In this document: piece after piece, positions 8,304 to 15,686 of the stretch | How positions within the stretch are numbered: position 1 is the first letter of the stretch | Layout: the number at the start of each line of letters is the position of its first letter | DNA from: an uncultured Eubacteriales bacterium | GTDB lineage: Bacteria > Bacillota > Clostridia > Christensenellales > Aristaeellaceae | Direction of reading: 5' to 3' | NCBI GenBank assembly: GCA_900553265.1 | Contig: USDD01000023.1 | Coordinates: 1-29,962 of the forward strand | Length of the DNA: 29,962 nucleotides | Notes under the pieces: model-generated | Database searches by the model: none | Told to the model about the DNA's origin: nothing | The model's input: only the letters and a program-made list of their open reading frames with translations | Program-made: the position numbers and the translations under genes

Positions 8304-9371
8304 TCAGATGATTTCCAGCGAATCCTTGTCCGGGAGCGGCGGGAACTTGGCGGCGGGGAGCGTCTGATACCAGAAGGCCACAGAGGCGAGATCCTCCTGA
8401 AGGGGCAGATAGCGTCCGCCCTCGCGCCAGCCCAGCGCCTGAATGGTCACGCGCAGGTTCTTTTCGAAGTGAATGGGGTCGGTGATGTGCCAGCGATACA
8501 GTCCGAAGCGGAACTGGCTCCTGTACAGCCGGTTGGGTTCCACCACCTGAAGACCGGTATAGGGCGTGGAGAAGGGAACGTAGCGGTCGTGAGTCACTGG
8601 ATCCTCGAAGTCGTAGGAGCCGCAGAAGTAGTCCTCCGTGCCGGTTCCGCAGATGGTCGGAAAGTCGGCGTCGCCGTCCATGTAGAACTTGATCTCGCCC
8701 TCGCCCCACCAGGTGTTGTTGTTGGTGCCCCATGCCATGTAGGTTCCGACGTACTGGCCCTTGCCCTCGACGCCGTCGACGATGGTGTAGACGGATTTGT
8801 AGGGCAGGGGATTGACGCGGCGGAACTGGGCGTGGAAGTAGGCGATTTCCTCCGGCAGCTCGTCGAGGGTGTAGTCGATCTGATAGTAAATTGTCGTCGG
8901 CTCCTCGGCGAGGTTCTCCAGCGTGATGCGGCAGTGCCTGCGGAAGGGCATCTGCCAGTAGCAGTTGAAGGCGCTGCCGGGATTGACGCACACGGCCAGC
9001 GAATTGATCTGGGCGTATTCATTCCATCCCATGCAGAAGAAGTCGCCGATGGGGCATTCCACGGACGGATTCTCCTGTCCGTCCCAGTAGAAGCGGATGA
9101 TGGTGTTGCGCCAGCGTCCGGTGGGAGTCAGCCAGATGTGGTTGATGATTCCGGGGCCGTCGATGCTGGCGATTTCCAGCGTGGATTTCGCGGGAATGAC
9201 GAGATAGGGATTCACCTTCCAGCCGAATCCGAGGTCGCGGGCGGCGCGGCGAGCGGAGCCCTCCTCCAGTGGGCACATTCCGCCCCTGCCGGGCTCACCG
9301 GTGAGGTTTTCGGGACTGATGGAGCGGGATTTGGCGTTGGAAACCCGATAGAGCGTGGACAGATCGACCAT
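8304..9371 (-). CDS. DUF2961 protein, probable GH172-family glycoside hydrolase
   Basis: 355 residues with the DUF2961 core: GPGIINHIWLT (72-82), IIRFYWDG (91-98), SVECPIGDFF (103-112), WWGEGEIKFYMDGD (221-234), FPTICGTGTEDYF (237-249) and RWHITDPIHFEK near the C-terminus. Founding members of this family, now GH172, act on alpha-D-fructofuranosides or D-arabinofuranosides. Glutamates in the GEGE and GTGTEDYF motifs are the likely catalytic acids (inference from conservation). There is no signal peptide, so the substrate is presumably imported. ATG 9371 has AAAGGA about 8 bases upstream. The gene has a perfect consensus promoter and its own terminator. Family assignment is firm; the exact sugar is unknown. 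Confidence 0.88.
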   Translation of the reverse strand: MVDLSTLYRVSNAKSRSISPENLTGEPGRGGMCPLEEGSARRAARDLGFGWKVNPYLVIPAKSTLEIASIDGPGIINHIWLTPTGRWRNTIIRFYWDGQENPSVECPIGDFFCMGWNEYAQINSLAVCVNPGSAFNCYWQMPFRRHCRITLENLAEEPTTIYYQIDYTLDELPEEIAYFHAQFRRVNPLPYKSVYTIVDGVEGKGQYVGTYMAWGTNNNTWWGEGEIKFYMDGDADFPTICGTGTEDYFCGSYDFEDPVTHDRYVPFSTPYTGLQVVEPNRLYRSQFRFGLYRWHITDPIHFEKNLRVTIQALGWREGGRYLPLQEDLASVAFWYQTLPAAKFPPLPDKDSLEII

Positions 9372-9407
9372 GTTTTCATCCTTTCCAAGTTTATTAATGC
9401 TGGGTCA

Positions 9408-9436
9408 ATTATAAAAGATCACAGCCCCGCTGTCAA
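9408..9436 (-). promoter_or_regulatory. Consensus sigma-A promoter of the DUF2961 gene
   Basis: On the minus strand TTGACA (9431-9436), exactly 17 bases and TATAAT (9408-9413): a perfect match to the housekeeping consensus, 37 bases before the start codon. Confidence 0.85.
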
Positions 9437-9455
9437 TCCTTTTCCTTTGCCAAAA

Positions 9456-9487
9456 GCGCCGGGGCTTTTCCATGAAAGCTCCGGCGC
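9456..9487 (-). terminator. Terminator of the Gfo/Idh/MocA gene
   Basis: On the minus strand GCGCCGG (9481-9487) pairs with CCGGCGC (9456-9462). The stem extends after one mismatch through GCTTT/AAAGC, and TTTTGG follows. It starts 15 bases beyond the stop codon. Confidence 0.8.
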
Positions 9488-9501
9488 AGAACGGGTAATA
9501 A

Positions 9502-10677
9502 TCAGATTTCGGGGATCTCGATCTTGATTTCGTGGCCCACCTCGGCAGACTTGACGATGCCGTCGATGATGGCCTGGTTGTACAGAATCTGGCTGGACGG
9601 AACCGGCGCGGGCTTGCCTTCCTTGATCGCGTCCAGGAAGGAGCGGATCTTCTTGTAGAACAGACCGCTGAACACGTCGCCCTTGGTGGGGATGATCGGG
9701 ATCTTGGTCTCGGTCTGCGCGCCCGCCACGTCGGTGTACAGCGTCATCTCGCCGCCGACGGAGCCGTTCCAGCAGTCGGTGGACGGAATGCGCAGCGCGG
9801 CCTTCTTGCCCATGATGATGGTGTCGCCGGGAGTGTCCACGTGCATGGCCCACGCGATGCGGAAGTCGAGGATGATGCCGCCCTCAAGGCGGATGAACGC
9901 GGCAGCGAAGTCCTCCACGGAGAAGCGGGCGGCATTCTCTTCGGCGGTGTGGTTCGCGTCGGCGTACTGATACATGGGGTTGGTGCCGAAGAAGTTGGAG
10001 GTGTAGCCGGTGACGGTCAGCGGCTTGGGATAGCCGATGGCGTTGAGCACCATGTCCAGAGAATAGCAGCCGATGTCGCCCATGGCGCCGATGCCGCCGG
10101 TGCTCTTCTCGATGAAGGTGCTGTTGGGGATGCCGCGGCGGCGGCCGCCGCCGGTCTGGATGTAGTAGATCTCGCCCAGCGCGCCGGACTCGACGATCTT
10201 CTTGATCATCTTCATGTTCTCGTCGCCGCGGGGCTGGAAGCCGATGGACAGGAGCTTGCCGCTCTTCTTTTCGGCGCGGCAGACGGCCACGGCTTCGTCC
10301 AGCGTGACGGTGAAGGGCTTCTCCAGCAGCACGTTCACGCCATGCTCCAGCGCGTAGATGGTGGGCGCGGCGTGCTGGGTGTTGAAGGTGCAGACGCTGA
10401 CCGCGTCCAGATCGGGCTCGTTGTCGATGAGCTCCTTGTGGTCGTGATAGAAGCGCACGCCCTTCACGCCGTAGCGCTCCATGAACTTCTCGGCCTTGCC
10501 GTCGATCCAGTCGGCCGCCGCGACGATTTCCACGTCGGGCATCTGAAGATAGCTTTCAATGTGGGATTCCGCAATCCAGCCGGTGCCAATGATGCCGACC
10601 TTGAGCTTGCGGGAAGTGTCGATGGCCTTTTCCTCGATGCCGGGAGTAAAGCTGCTGAGAACCTCGTCGTTTGCCAT
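9502..10677 (-). CDS. Gfo/Idh/MocA-family NAD(P)-dependent oxidoreductase
   Basis: 391 residues. The N-terminal Rossmann domain carries GIIGTGWIA (28-36), and the catalytic-site Lys is in LLEKPFT (K120). The C-terminal Gfo/Idh/MocA alpha/beta domain includes GAMGDIGCYSLD (197-208), the form seen in glucose-fructose-oxidoreductase and dihydrodiol-dehydrogenase-like members, where Tyr replaces the His of inositol dehydrogenases. These enzymes oxidise or reduce sugars, inositols or their derivatives in the cytoplasm. The first 20 residues before KLKVGII are an extra extension. AAAGGAG lies 9 bases before ATG 10677. An extended -10 promoter precedes it and a terminator follows. Nearby galT and the GH172-like gene suggest sugar catabolism; the substrate cannot be read from sequence. 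Confidence 0.9.
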   Translation of the reverse strand: MANDEVLSSFTPGIEEKAIDTSRKLKVGIIGTGWIAESHIESYLQMPDVEIVAAADWIDGKAEKFMERYGVKGVRFYHDHKELIDNEPDLDAVSVCTFNTQHAAPTIYALEHGVNVLLEKPFTVTLDEAVAVCRAEKKSGKLLSIGFQPRGDENMKMIKKIVESGALGEIYYIQTGGGRRRGIPNSTFIEKSTGGIGAMGDIGCYSLDMVLNAIGYPKPLTVTGYTSNFFGTNPMYQYADANHTAEENAARFSVEDFAAAFIRLEGGIILDFRIAWAMHVDTPGDTIIMGKKAALRIPSTDCWNGSVGGEMTLYTDVAGAQTETKIPIIPTKGDVFSGLFYKKIRSFLDAIKEGKPAPVPSSQILYNQAIIDGIVKSAEVGHEIKIEIPEI

Positions 10678-10715
10678 GAGAAAAATCTCCTTTCGGAATT
10701 TTGAATTCTGAGGCT

Positions 10716-10724
10716 ATTATAGCA
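10716..10724 (-). promoter_or_regulatory. Extended -10 promoter of the oxidoreductase gene
   Basis: The minus strand shows TGCTATAAT (TATAAT at 10716-10721), about 40 bases upstream of ATG 10677. No good -35 is seen at 16-18 bases, consistent with an extended -10 type. Confidence 0.65.
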
Positions 10725-10861
10725 CAACCGCTGTCTGCGTGTATGCAAAAACCGACACAATTAGTGAACCTTTGTGCATCTGTACGACAGAGGGTGGGAA
10801 TTTTGAAATCATGCTTTCCTTCCTGGAAAATCTGTGGTAGGATAGAGAAGAAAAGCGCCGA

Positions 10862-11518
10862 TCAGCTGTTTTCGGACAGCAGGCGCATTTCGCGCTGAAT
10901 GTCCTGCATCTCCAGATCCAGCGCGGCGGAGCGCTCGGCGCACAGCTGAAGGCGATATTTCAGCGAGGCCGTGGCCTCCACGTCGCTCTTGTAGCGCAGC
11001 TGATGCTCGAGGCTTGCCCAGAAATCCATGGCGATGGTGCGAATCTGCACCTCCACGGGAACCAGCTCCATGTGGCTGGACAGAAACACCGGCACGAGCA
11101 CCACCAGGTGCAGGCTGCGGTAGCCGTTGGACTTGGGCTGACGGATGTAATCCACCTGCTCCACCAGCTCGATGTCCTGCTGGCGGGTGATGAGGTCGGC
11201 CAGACGATAGATGTCGTCGATGTAATTGCAGATGATGCGCACGCCAGCGATGTCCTGAAGGTGCTCCTCGGCGGCCTCCACCGTCAGCGGCAGGCCCTTG
11301 CGCTCCAGCTTGGCCAGAATGCTCCTCGGAGATTTCAGGCGGCTGTCGATATGATGAATCGGGTTGCTCGCATAGAGAATGCTGAACTCCCGGTCGAGAA
11401 TTTCCAGCCTGGTTCGAATTTCGCGGATGGCCGCGTCGTAGAGATGCGACATCTCGAGAAAGCGCTGCTGAACCGACGCGTCGCCGGTCAATTGCAGCAG
11501 AGCGGTTTCTTCGTTCAT
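10862..11518 (-). CDS. relQ: Small alarmone synthetase, RelQ/YjbM-like
   Basis: 218 residues, the usual size of RelQ (SAS1) proteins: a stand-alone RelA/SpoT synthetase domain without hydrolase, TGS or ACT domains. Such enzymes transfer pyrophosphate from ATP to GDP or GTP, making (p)ppGpp. Visible motifs are RLKSPRSILAKL (60-71), DIAGVRIICNYIDD (89-102), PKSNGYRSLH (128-137) and VEVQIRTIAMDFWASLEHQL (155-174), which hold the nucleotide-binding and Mg-binding residues (E156 and Q158 among them). ATG 11518 is preferred over an upstream in-frame start at 11551 because AAAGGAG lies 7 bases before it. The gene is divergent from the response regulator, with 126 bases between starts. No clear terminator follows; a 5-bp hairpin overlaps the stop. 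Confidence 0.92.
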   Translation of the reverse strand: MNEETALLQLTGDASVQQRFLEMSHLYDAAIREIRTRLEILDREFSILYASNPIHHIDSRLKSPRSILAKLERKGLPLTVEAAEEHLQDIAGVRIICNYIDDIYRLADLITRQQDIELVEQVDYIRQPKSNGYRSLHLVVLVPVFLSSHMELVPVEVQIRTIAMDFWASLEHQLRYKSDVEATASLKYRLQLCAERSAALDLEMQDIQREMRLLSENS

Positions 11519-11644
11519 GATGAGACTCCTTTCTATAAGATAGAATAACACAGAATTATCAACGCAATATGAACGCGTTGTAAATCCAATCGTTTATAAT
11601 CAGTTTACATGGAAGTGGCAAAATAGGCGTAAGAGGTGAGAACC
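11519..11644. promoter_or_regulatory. Divergent intergenic region between relQ and the two-component system
   Basis: AT-rich region holding both start signals. On plus, TATAAT at 11595-11600 precedes the response regulator but lacks a good -35. On minus, TTGATA (11557-11562) is followed 17 bases later by a poor -10. An inverted repeat CAACGC/GCGTTG (11560-11565 with 11575-11580) lies between them and could be an operator. Two GTTTA steps 11 bases apart (11593, 11604) resemble OmpR-family half-site spacing. Promoter calls here are tentative. Confidence 0.4.
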
Positions 11645-12319
11645 ATGTTTCATATTCTGGTGGTGGAGGACAACGCGAACACGCGCAAACTGATGGAGGC
11701 GGTGCTGCTGCAGAACGGCTATCAGCCCATTCTGGCCTGCGACGGCGTGGAGGCGCTGGAAATACTGGACAAAAAGCACGTGGATCTGATCGTGCTGGAC
11801 ATCATGATGCCGCGCATGGACGGCTACGAGTTCACCGAGACGCTGCGCTCCTCGGGCTGCGAGCTGCCGATTCTGATGGTCACGGCCAAGGAAAAGCCCG
11901 CCGACAAGCACAGAGGCTTCCTCATCGGCACCGACGACTACATGGTCAAACCGGTGGATGAAGAGGAGATGATCCTGCGCATCGCGGCGCTGCTGCGCCG
12001 GTCGAAGATCGTCAACGAGCATCGCCTCACCGTCGGCAGGACGGTGCTGGACTACGATGCGCTGTCGGTCACTACGCCCGCGGGAACCAGCGTGCTGCCG
12101 AAGAAGGAATTTCTGCTCCTGTTCAAGCTGCTGTCCTATCCGAACAAGATCTTCACGCGCCGCCAGCTGATGGACGAGGTGTGGGACATGGACAGCGACA
12201 CCGACGAGCGCACCGTGGACGTGCACATCAACCGTCTGCGAGATCGCTTCCGCACCAGCGACGATTTCGAGATCGCAACCGTGCGAGGGCTGGGCTATAA
12301 GGCGGTGAAGCGCGCATGA
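11645..12319 (+). CDS. OmpR/PhoB-family response regulator
   Basis: 224 residues. The receiver domain (about 1-118) has the acidic pair E8/D9, phospho-acceptor D52 in LIVLDIMMPRMDG, T80 and K102 in DDYMVKP. A winged-helix DNA-binding domain (about 125-224) follows, with RRQLMDEVW, ERTVDVHINRLRDRF and the C-terminal VRGLGYK signature. ATG 11645 is preferred over GTG 11636 because AGAGGTG ends 6 bases upstream. The stop overlaps the histidine-kinase start by 4 bases (ATGA), so the pair is translationally coupled. Its regulon is unknown; the adjacent divergent relQ and the downstream PG-binding gene are only positional candidates. Confidence 0.95.
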   Translation: MFHILVVEDNANTRKLMEAVLLQNGYQPILACDGVEALEILDKKHVDLIVLDIMMPRMDGYEFTETLRSSGCELPILMVTAKEKPADKHRGFLIGTDDYMVKPVDEEEMILRIAALLRRSKIVNEHRLTVGRTVLDYDALSVTTPAGTSVLPKKEFLLLFKLLSYPNKIFTRRQLMDEVWDMDSDTDERTVDVHINRLRDRFRTSDDFEIATVRGLGYKAVKRA

Positions 12320-13356
12320 AGCGCAGGTCGCCCCATTCGTTTAACGCGCTGCTGATCCTCTACCTGATGATGATCCTGCTGCTGTCGGGCGTCCTCACGG
12401 GAACGTCTTACTTTCTGCTGTTCTTCTTCGGGTTCTTTCCGGGCGTGCTGCTCTCCCATTTCGGAATGCCCTTCATGGCCATACTGATGGTCATCGTGTT
12501 CGCCATGATGATCTCGGTGCAGGTGGGCCGCTCGAAGCTCAAGCCCATCAGCGAGCTTGTCAGCGCCATGGAGCGCGTGTCCAGGGGCGATTTCTCCGCG
12601 AGGGTGGACGTAGAGGACGCGCCCGGCGAGATGGGCACGCTGGTGAACAGCTTCAACGACATGGCGCAGGAGCTGGGCAGCATCGAGATGTTCCGCAAGG
12701 ACTTTATCAACAACTTCTCCCACGAGTTCAAAACGCCCATCGTCTCCATCCGCGGCTTTGCCAAGCAGCTGGAGCGCGACGACCTGACGGACGAGCAGCG
12801 GCGCGAGTACGCCGCCATCATCGTCAGCGAGTCCGAGCGTCTGGCCAATATGTCCAGCAATATCCTGCTCCTGACCAAGCTGGAAAACCAGCAGATCGTC
12901 ACCGACAAGGCGAAATATCGCCTGGACGAGCAGCTGCGCAGCTGCATTCTGCTTCTGGAGAAGCAGTGGGAGGCCAAGAACATCGACCTTTCGCTGAACC
13001 TCGACGAGGTTGATTACGTGGGCAACGAGGAGATGATGTCCCACATCTGGGTCAACCTCATCGGCAACGCCGTCAAGTTCTCCGAGCCGGACGGACTGAT
13101 CGAGATTTCCTGCGAGCGCGCGGACGGCGCGGCGCGGGTCGAGGTGCGCGATCACGGAGCGGGCATGGACGAGGCCACGCAGAAGCGCATCTTCGAGAAA
13201 TTCTATCAGGGCGATTCCGCCCACGCCACCGAGGGCAACGGCCTCGGTCTGTCGCTGGCGAGGCGCATCGTCGACCTCTGCGGCGGAACCATCGAGGTGC
13301 ACAGCAGGGTGGGCGAGGGTACGGCGTTCATCGTGAAGCTGACGGACGAAAAGTAA
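12316..13356 (+). CDS. Two-component sensor histidine kinase with minimal extracellular loop
   Basis: 346 residues. Two hydrophobic segments (about 9-42 and 52-70) are separated by only about 10 residues, leaving almost no external sensing domain. A HAMP linker (about 72-124) follows. The HisKA box is NNFSHEFKTPIVSIRGF with phospho-acceptor H136, and the HATPase_c domain has the N box (HIWVNLIGNAVKFS), G1 (VRDHGAGM), F box (FEKFYQ) and G2 (GNGLGLSLARRIV). All catalytic boxes are intact. The tiny loop resembles intramembrane-sensing kinases of Firmicutes, which often sense envelope stress or partner membrane proteins. It overlaps the response regulator by 4 bases and ends before a strong terminator. 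Confidence 0.95.
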   Translation: MKRRSPHSFNALLILYLMMILLLSGVLTGTSYFLLFFFGFFPGVLLSHFGMPFMAILMVIVFAMMISVQVGRSKLKPISELVSAMERVSRGDFSARVDVEDAPGEMGTLVNSFNDMAQELGSIEMFRKDFINNFSHEFKTPIVSIRGFAKQLERDDLTDEQRREYAAIIVSESERLANMSSNILLLTKLENQQIVTDKAKYRLDEQLRSCILLLEKQWEAKNIDLSLNLDEVDYVGNEEMMSHIWVNLIGNAVKFSEPDGLIEISCERADGAARVEVRDHGAGMDEATQKRIFEKFYQGDSAHATEGNGLGLSLARRIVDLCGGTIEVHSRVGEGTAFIVKLTDEK

Positions 13357-13404
13357 CTGGAAGAGCGAAGAATGAAAATCCCTTTTTGAAAAAGACAAAA
13401 AACC

Positions 13405-13442
13405 GGCGCGACGCGTCGCGGAGAACCGTGATGCGTCGCGCC
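13405..13442. terminator. Bidirectional terminator between the histidine kinase and PG-binding genes
   Basis: A perfect 10-bp stem GGCGCGACGC/GCGTCGCGCC (13405-13414 with 13433-13442). TTTTT follows on plus; on minus, GGTTTTTTGTC follows. It sits between convergent genes. Confidence 0.88.
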
Positions 13443-13486
13443 TTTTTGCGGCTCCGGGGAATTGGCTCCGGAGCATTTCGTTTGAT

Positions 13487-15448
13487 TTAGGCGTTCTTGA
13501 TCAGGAGATCCAGAGTGGCCTCGTCCACCAGACCCGTAGCGGTCAGGCTGTTGGCCTGCTGGAATTCCTTGACCTTCGCCTGGGTGTTCGCGTCGTACAC
13601 GCCGTTGACAGGTACGAGCTTCAGCGCCGTCTGAATCCACTGAACGGACTTCGCGGCGTCGTAGGTCGTCGAATCCCCCATCTTGGTCTGGAACAGCGTC
13701 ACCAGCGCCTTGAGCTGATTGTCCGTCAGCACGCTGGTCGGCTTCTCCGTCTCAGCGGGAGCAGCGGTAGGAGTCTCAACGGGCGCAGCAGTGGGAGTCT
13801 CAACGGGCGCAGCGGTGGGAGTCTCAACGGGCGCAGCGGTGGGGGTCTCTACCGGCGCAGCGGTGGGAGTCTCAACGGGCGCAGCGGTAGGTGTTTCAAC
13901 CGGCGCAGCGGTGGGAGTCTCAACGGGCGCGGCAGTGGGCTCATCGGTCGGCTCGGTGGTGGGTTCAACAGTCGGAGCGACCGTGGGTTCGTTGGTCGGA
14001 GCCGGAGTCGGCGCGACGGTGCTGAACATCCTGGCGATCAGCTCCGCGTCCGCCTTGCGGCCGTTGCTGTCCACGCCGACGGACTTGGCGAAGGCTTCGA
14101 CGGCGGCGACGGTCTTCTTGTCGTAGGAGCTGTTGACCTTCTCAAGGAAGCCCAGCTTCTTGAGCTGCTCCTGCATTTCCTTCACGCGGCTGCCGGAGTC
14201 GCCCTTGCGCAGCTCGATGTAAACGCCGCACTCAGGCGCGCTCTTCTTGGCCAGCGCCTTCAGCGTCGCGGTACCCGCCACGCCGTCCTGCTTCAGGCCC
14301 GCGGCCTTCTGGAACAGCTTCACAGCGTCCTTCGTGCGGGAGCCGAACTCGCCGTCCACGGGCGCGTCCAGATAGCCCAGCTTGTTCAGACGGGACTGGA
14401 GCTTTTCCACGCGGATGCCGGCGGAGCCGCTCTTCAGGGTGACATAGGTTTCAAACTTCGGGGTGTTGGAGGCGAACAGCTTCTGCTGCACGGAATCGGC
14501 GGCCACGCCGTCCTGGCTTACGCCGATGGCGTCCTGGAAGTAGCGCACGGCTTCCTGCGTGGAGGAGCCGAACACGCCGTCGGCCTTGCCGCAGTCATAG
14601 CCCAGATCGTTCAGGCGCTTCTGAAGCGCCTTGACCTCGTCGCCGCGGCTGCCCTTGGACAGCTTGGAGTAGGTCTTGGCCGCGGGCTTCGCGGTGGCCG
14701 CAGGCGTCGCGGTGGGCGCGACAGTGGGCTCCTCGGTGGGCTCCACGGGGGTCAGGCGGCGAATGTCGCACTGGGTGAAGGGGACGTTTTCAAAGTCCGC
14801 GTCCAGCTCGGCATGAGCCTCGGTCACGCAATAGGGGAAGGAAGAGGGCTGCTCGGTGGAATCCGCCGTCAGCTCTGCCGCCAGATTGGGCGTGAGCTTG
14901 GCGCAGAAGCCGCCCAGCCGCACGTTGTTCTCGTCGTACAGACCGAAGCCGACGGTCACGCCGTCCGCGTTCTCGGCATAGCGCTCAATCACGGTGTAGT
15001 TCGTGTCCGCGACGAAGGCCGGGAAGGTGTAGGTGTCCGCGGTCGTGTCGTAGAGAATCTCCACATAGCCGTTCTCGGGATTCACGGGAATCTCGGGCAG
15101 CGTCTGCATGCCGGCGAAGGAAGCGGCGGCGTAATCGCGCACCAGCTTGCCGGTCAGGATGACGCAGTCCTCGCCGATGACGGCGGTTTCGTCCGAGGTG
15201 CCCCAGTAACGGCTCATATTATGCAGCTGGTTCCAGACGAAGGAGGGGTTGGTCGAATCGTACACGACGGCGTTCTCAGCGGTCGCGTCCAGACTCAGCG
15301 TCCGCGAGAGGCTGTCCAGAACGGGGAGCATCTGCTCCAGCTTCTGCGCCGTGGTTGCCTCGGCGGTCGTCGCGGGGACGATCTCGGCATAGGCCAGTGC
15401 AGACAGACACAGCACCAGCGCAACAAGCATACTCAACAGTTTCTTCAT
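13487..15448 (-). CDS. Secreted protein with four peptidoglycan-binding domains
   Basis: 653 residues from ATG 15448, chosen over GTG 15457 because AAAGGAG lies 8 bases before it. The signal peptide is residues 1-21 (MKKLLSMLVALVLCLSALAYA). An unrecognised extracellular region follows (about 25-232), then a Pro/Thr linker. Three PG_binding_1 domains lie at about 262-325, 336-400 and 411-475, each with GSxGxxVKxLQxxLxxLGY. A Thr/Pro/Glu spacer includes eight PTAAP[V/A]ET units (504-567), and a fourth PG_binding_1-like domain spans about 590-652. The third domain is degenerate, lacking the DGxFG turn. No hydrolase domain is recognised, so it is probably a wall-associated binding protein, unless the N-terminal region is an unknown enzyme or sensor. 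The gene is divergent from the mreB-like operon. Confidence 0.88.
   Translation of the reverse strand: MKKLLSMLVALVLCLSALAYAEIVPATTAEATTAQKLEQMLPVLDSLSRTLSLDATAENAVVYDSTNPSFVWNQLHNMSRYWGTSDETAVIGEDCVILTGKLVRDYAAASFAGMQTLPEIPVNPENGYVEILYDTTADTYTFPAFVADTNYTVIERYAENADGVTVGFGLYDENNVRLGGFCAKLTPNLAAELTADSTEQPSSFPYCVTEAHAELDADFENVPFTQCDIRRLTPVEPTEEPTVAPTATPAATAKPAAKTYSKLSKGSRGDEVKALQKRLNDLGYDCGKADGVFGSSTQEAVRYFQDAIGVSQDGVAADSVQQKLFASNTPKFETYVTLKSGSAGIRVEKLQSRLNKLGYLDAPVDGEFGSRTKDAVKLFQKAAGLKQDGVAGTATLKALAKKSAPECGVYIELRKGDSGSRVKEMQEQLKKLGFLEKVNSSYDKKTVAAVEAFAKSVGVDSNGRKADAELIARMFSTVAPTPAPTNEPTVAPTVEPTTEPTDEPTAAPVETPTAAPVETPTAAPVETPTAAPVETPTAAPVETPTAAPVETPTAAPVETPTAAPAETEKPTSVLTDNQLKALVTLFQTKMGDSTTYDAAKSVQWIQTALKLVPVNGVYDANTQAKVKEFQQANSLTATGLVDEATLDLLIKNA
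13748..13939 (-). repeat. Eight tandem 24-bp repeats encoding PTAAPVET
   Basis: Exactly 8 x 24 bp. Seven units encode PTAAPVET and one (13748-13771) encodes PTAAPAET. Units differ mainly at synonymous positions, and the whole tract is in frame as a flexible wall-spanning spacer. Confidence 0.95.
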
Positions 15449-15477
15449 GGTTCTCACTCCTTTGGGACATTCCGTCC

Positions 15478-15499
15478 TCTAATGGATTCGTCTATTAGA
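15478..15499. promoter_or_regulatory. Inverted repeat upstream of the PG-binding gene
   Basis: TCTAAT and ATTAGA (15478-15483 with 15494-15499) are separated by 10 bases, 30 bases upstream of the start. On the minus strand TTGAAC (15519-15524) lies 19 bases from TCTAAT, so the repeat may overlap the -10. A regulatory role is possible but weakly supported. Confidence 0.35.
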
Positions 15500-15606
15500 T
15501 GCATCACGCTTCCAAAAGGTTCAATTTTTCATGTTAACAGATGGAAAGATTTGATTTCGATTTCGTTTTTTTCCCCGCTCAGAGAAAACGCGGGCGCGCG
15601 GAAGTC

Positions 15607-15635
15607 TTGAAGCGGCGCGCCGGGCGTGCTATAAT
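15607..15635 (+). promoter_or_regulatory. Promoter of the mreB-like operon
   Basis: TTGAAG (15607-15612), a 17-base spacer and TATAAT (15630-15635), with an extended TGC immediately before the -10. It lies 51 bases before the start codon. Confidence 0.8.
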
Positions 15636-15686
15636 GGGCGTGGATTACTGCTTCTATATTTATGGAAGAATCTCGGAGGAAACGAA

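Noticed and set aside
6625..8367. 580-codon plus-strand frame opposite galT
   Set aside because: galT has a promoter, RBS, family motifs and terminator; the opposite frame crosses the terminator and galT promoter and has no family features.
10762..10861. Possible plus-strand promoter or small RNA between the oxidoreductase and relQ genes
   Set aside because: TTGAAA (10803) and TAGGAT (10838) are 29 bases apart, and no structured transcript or plus-strand gene follows.
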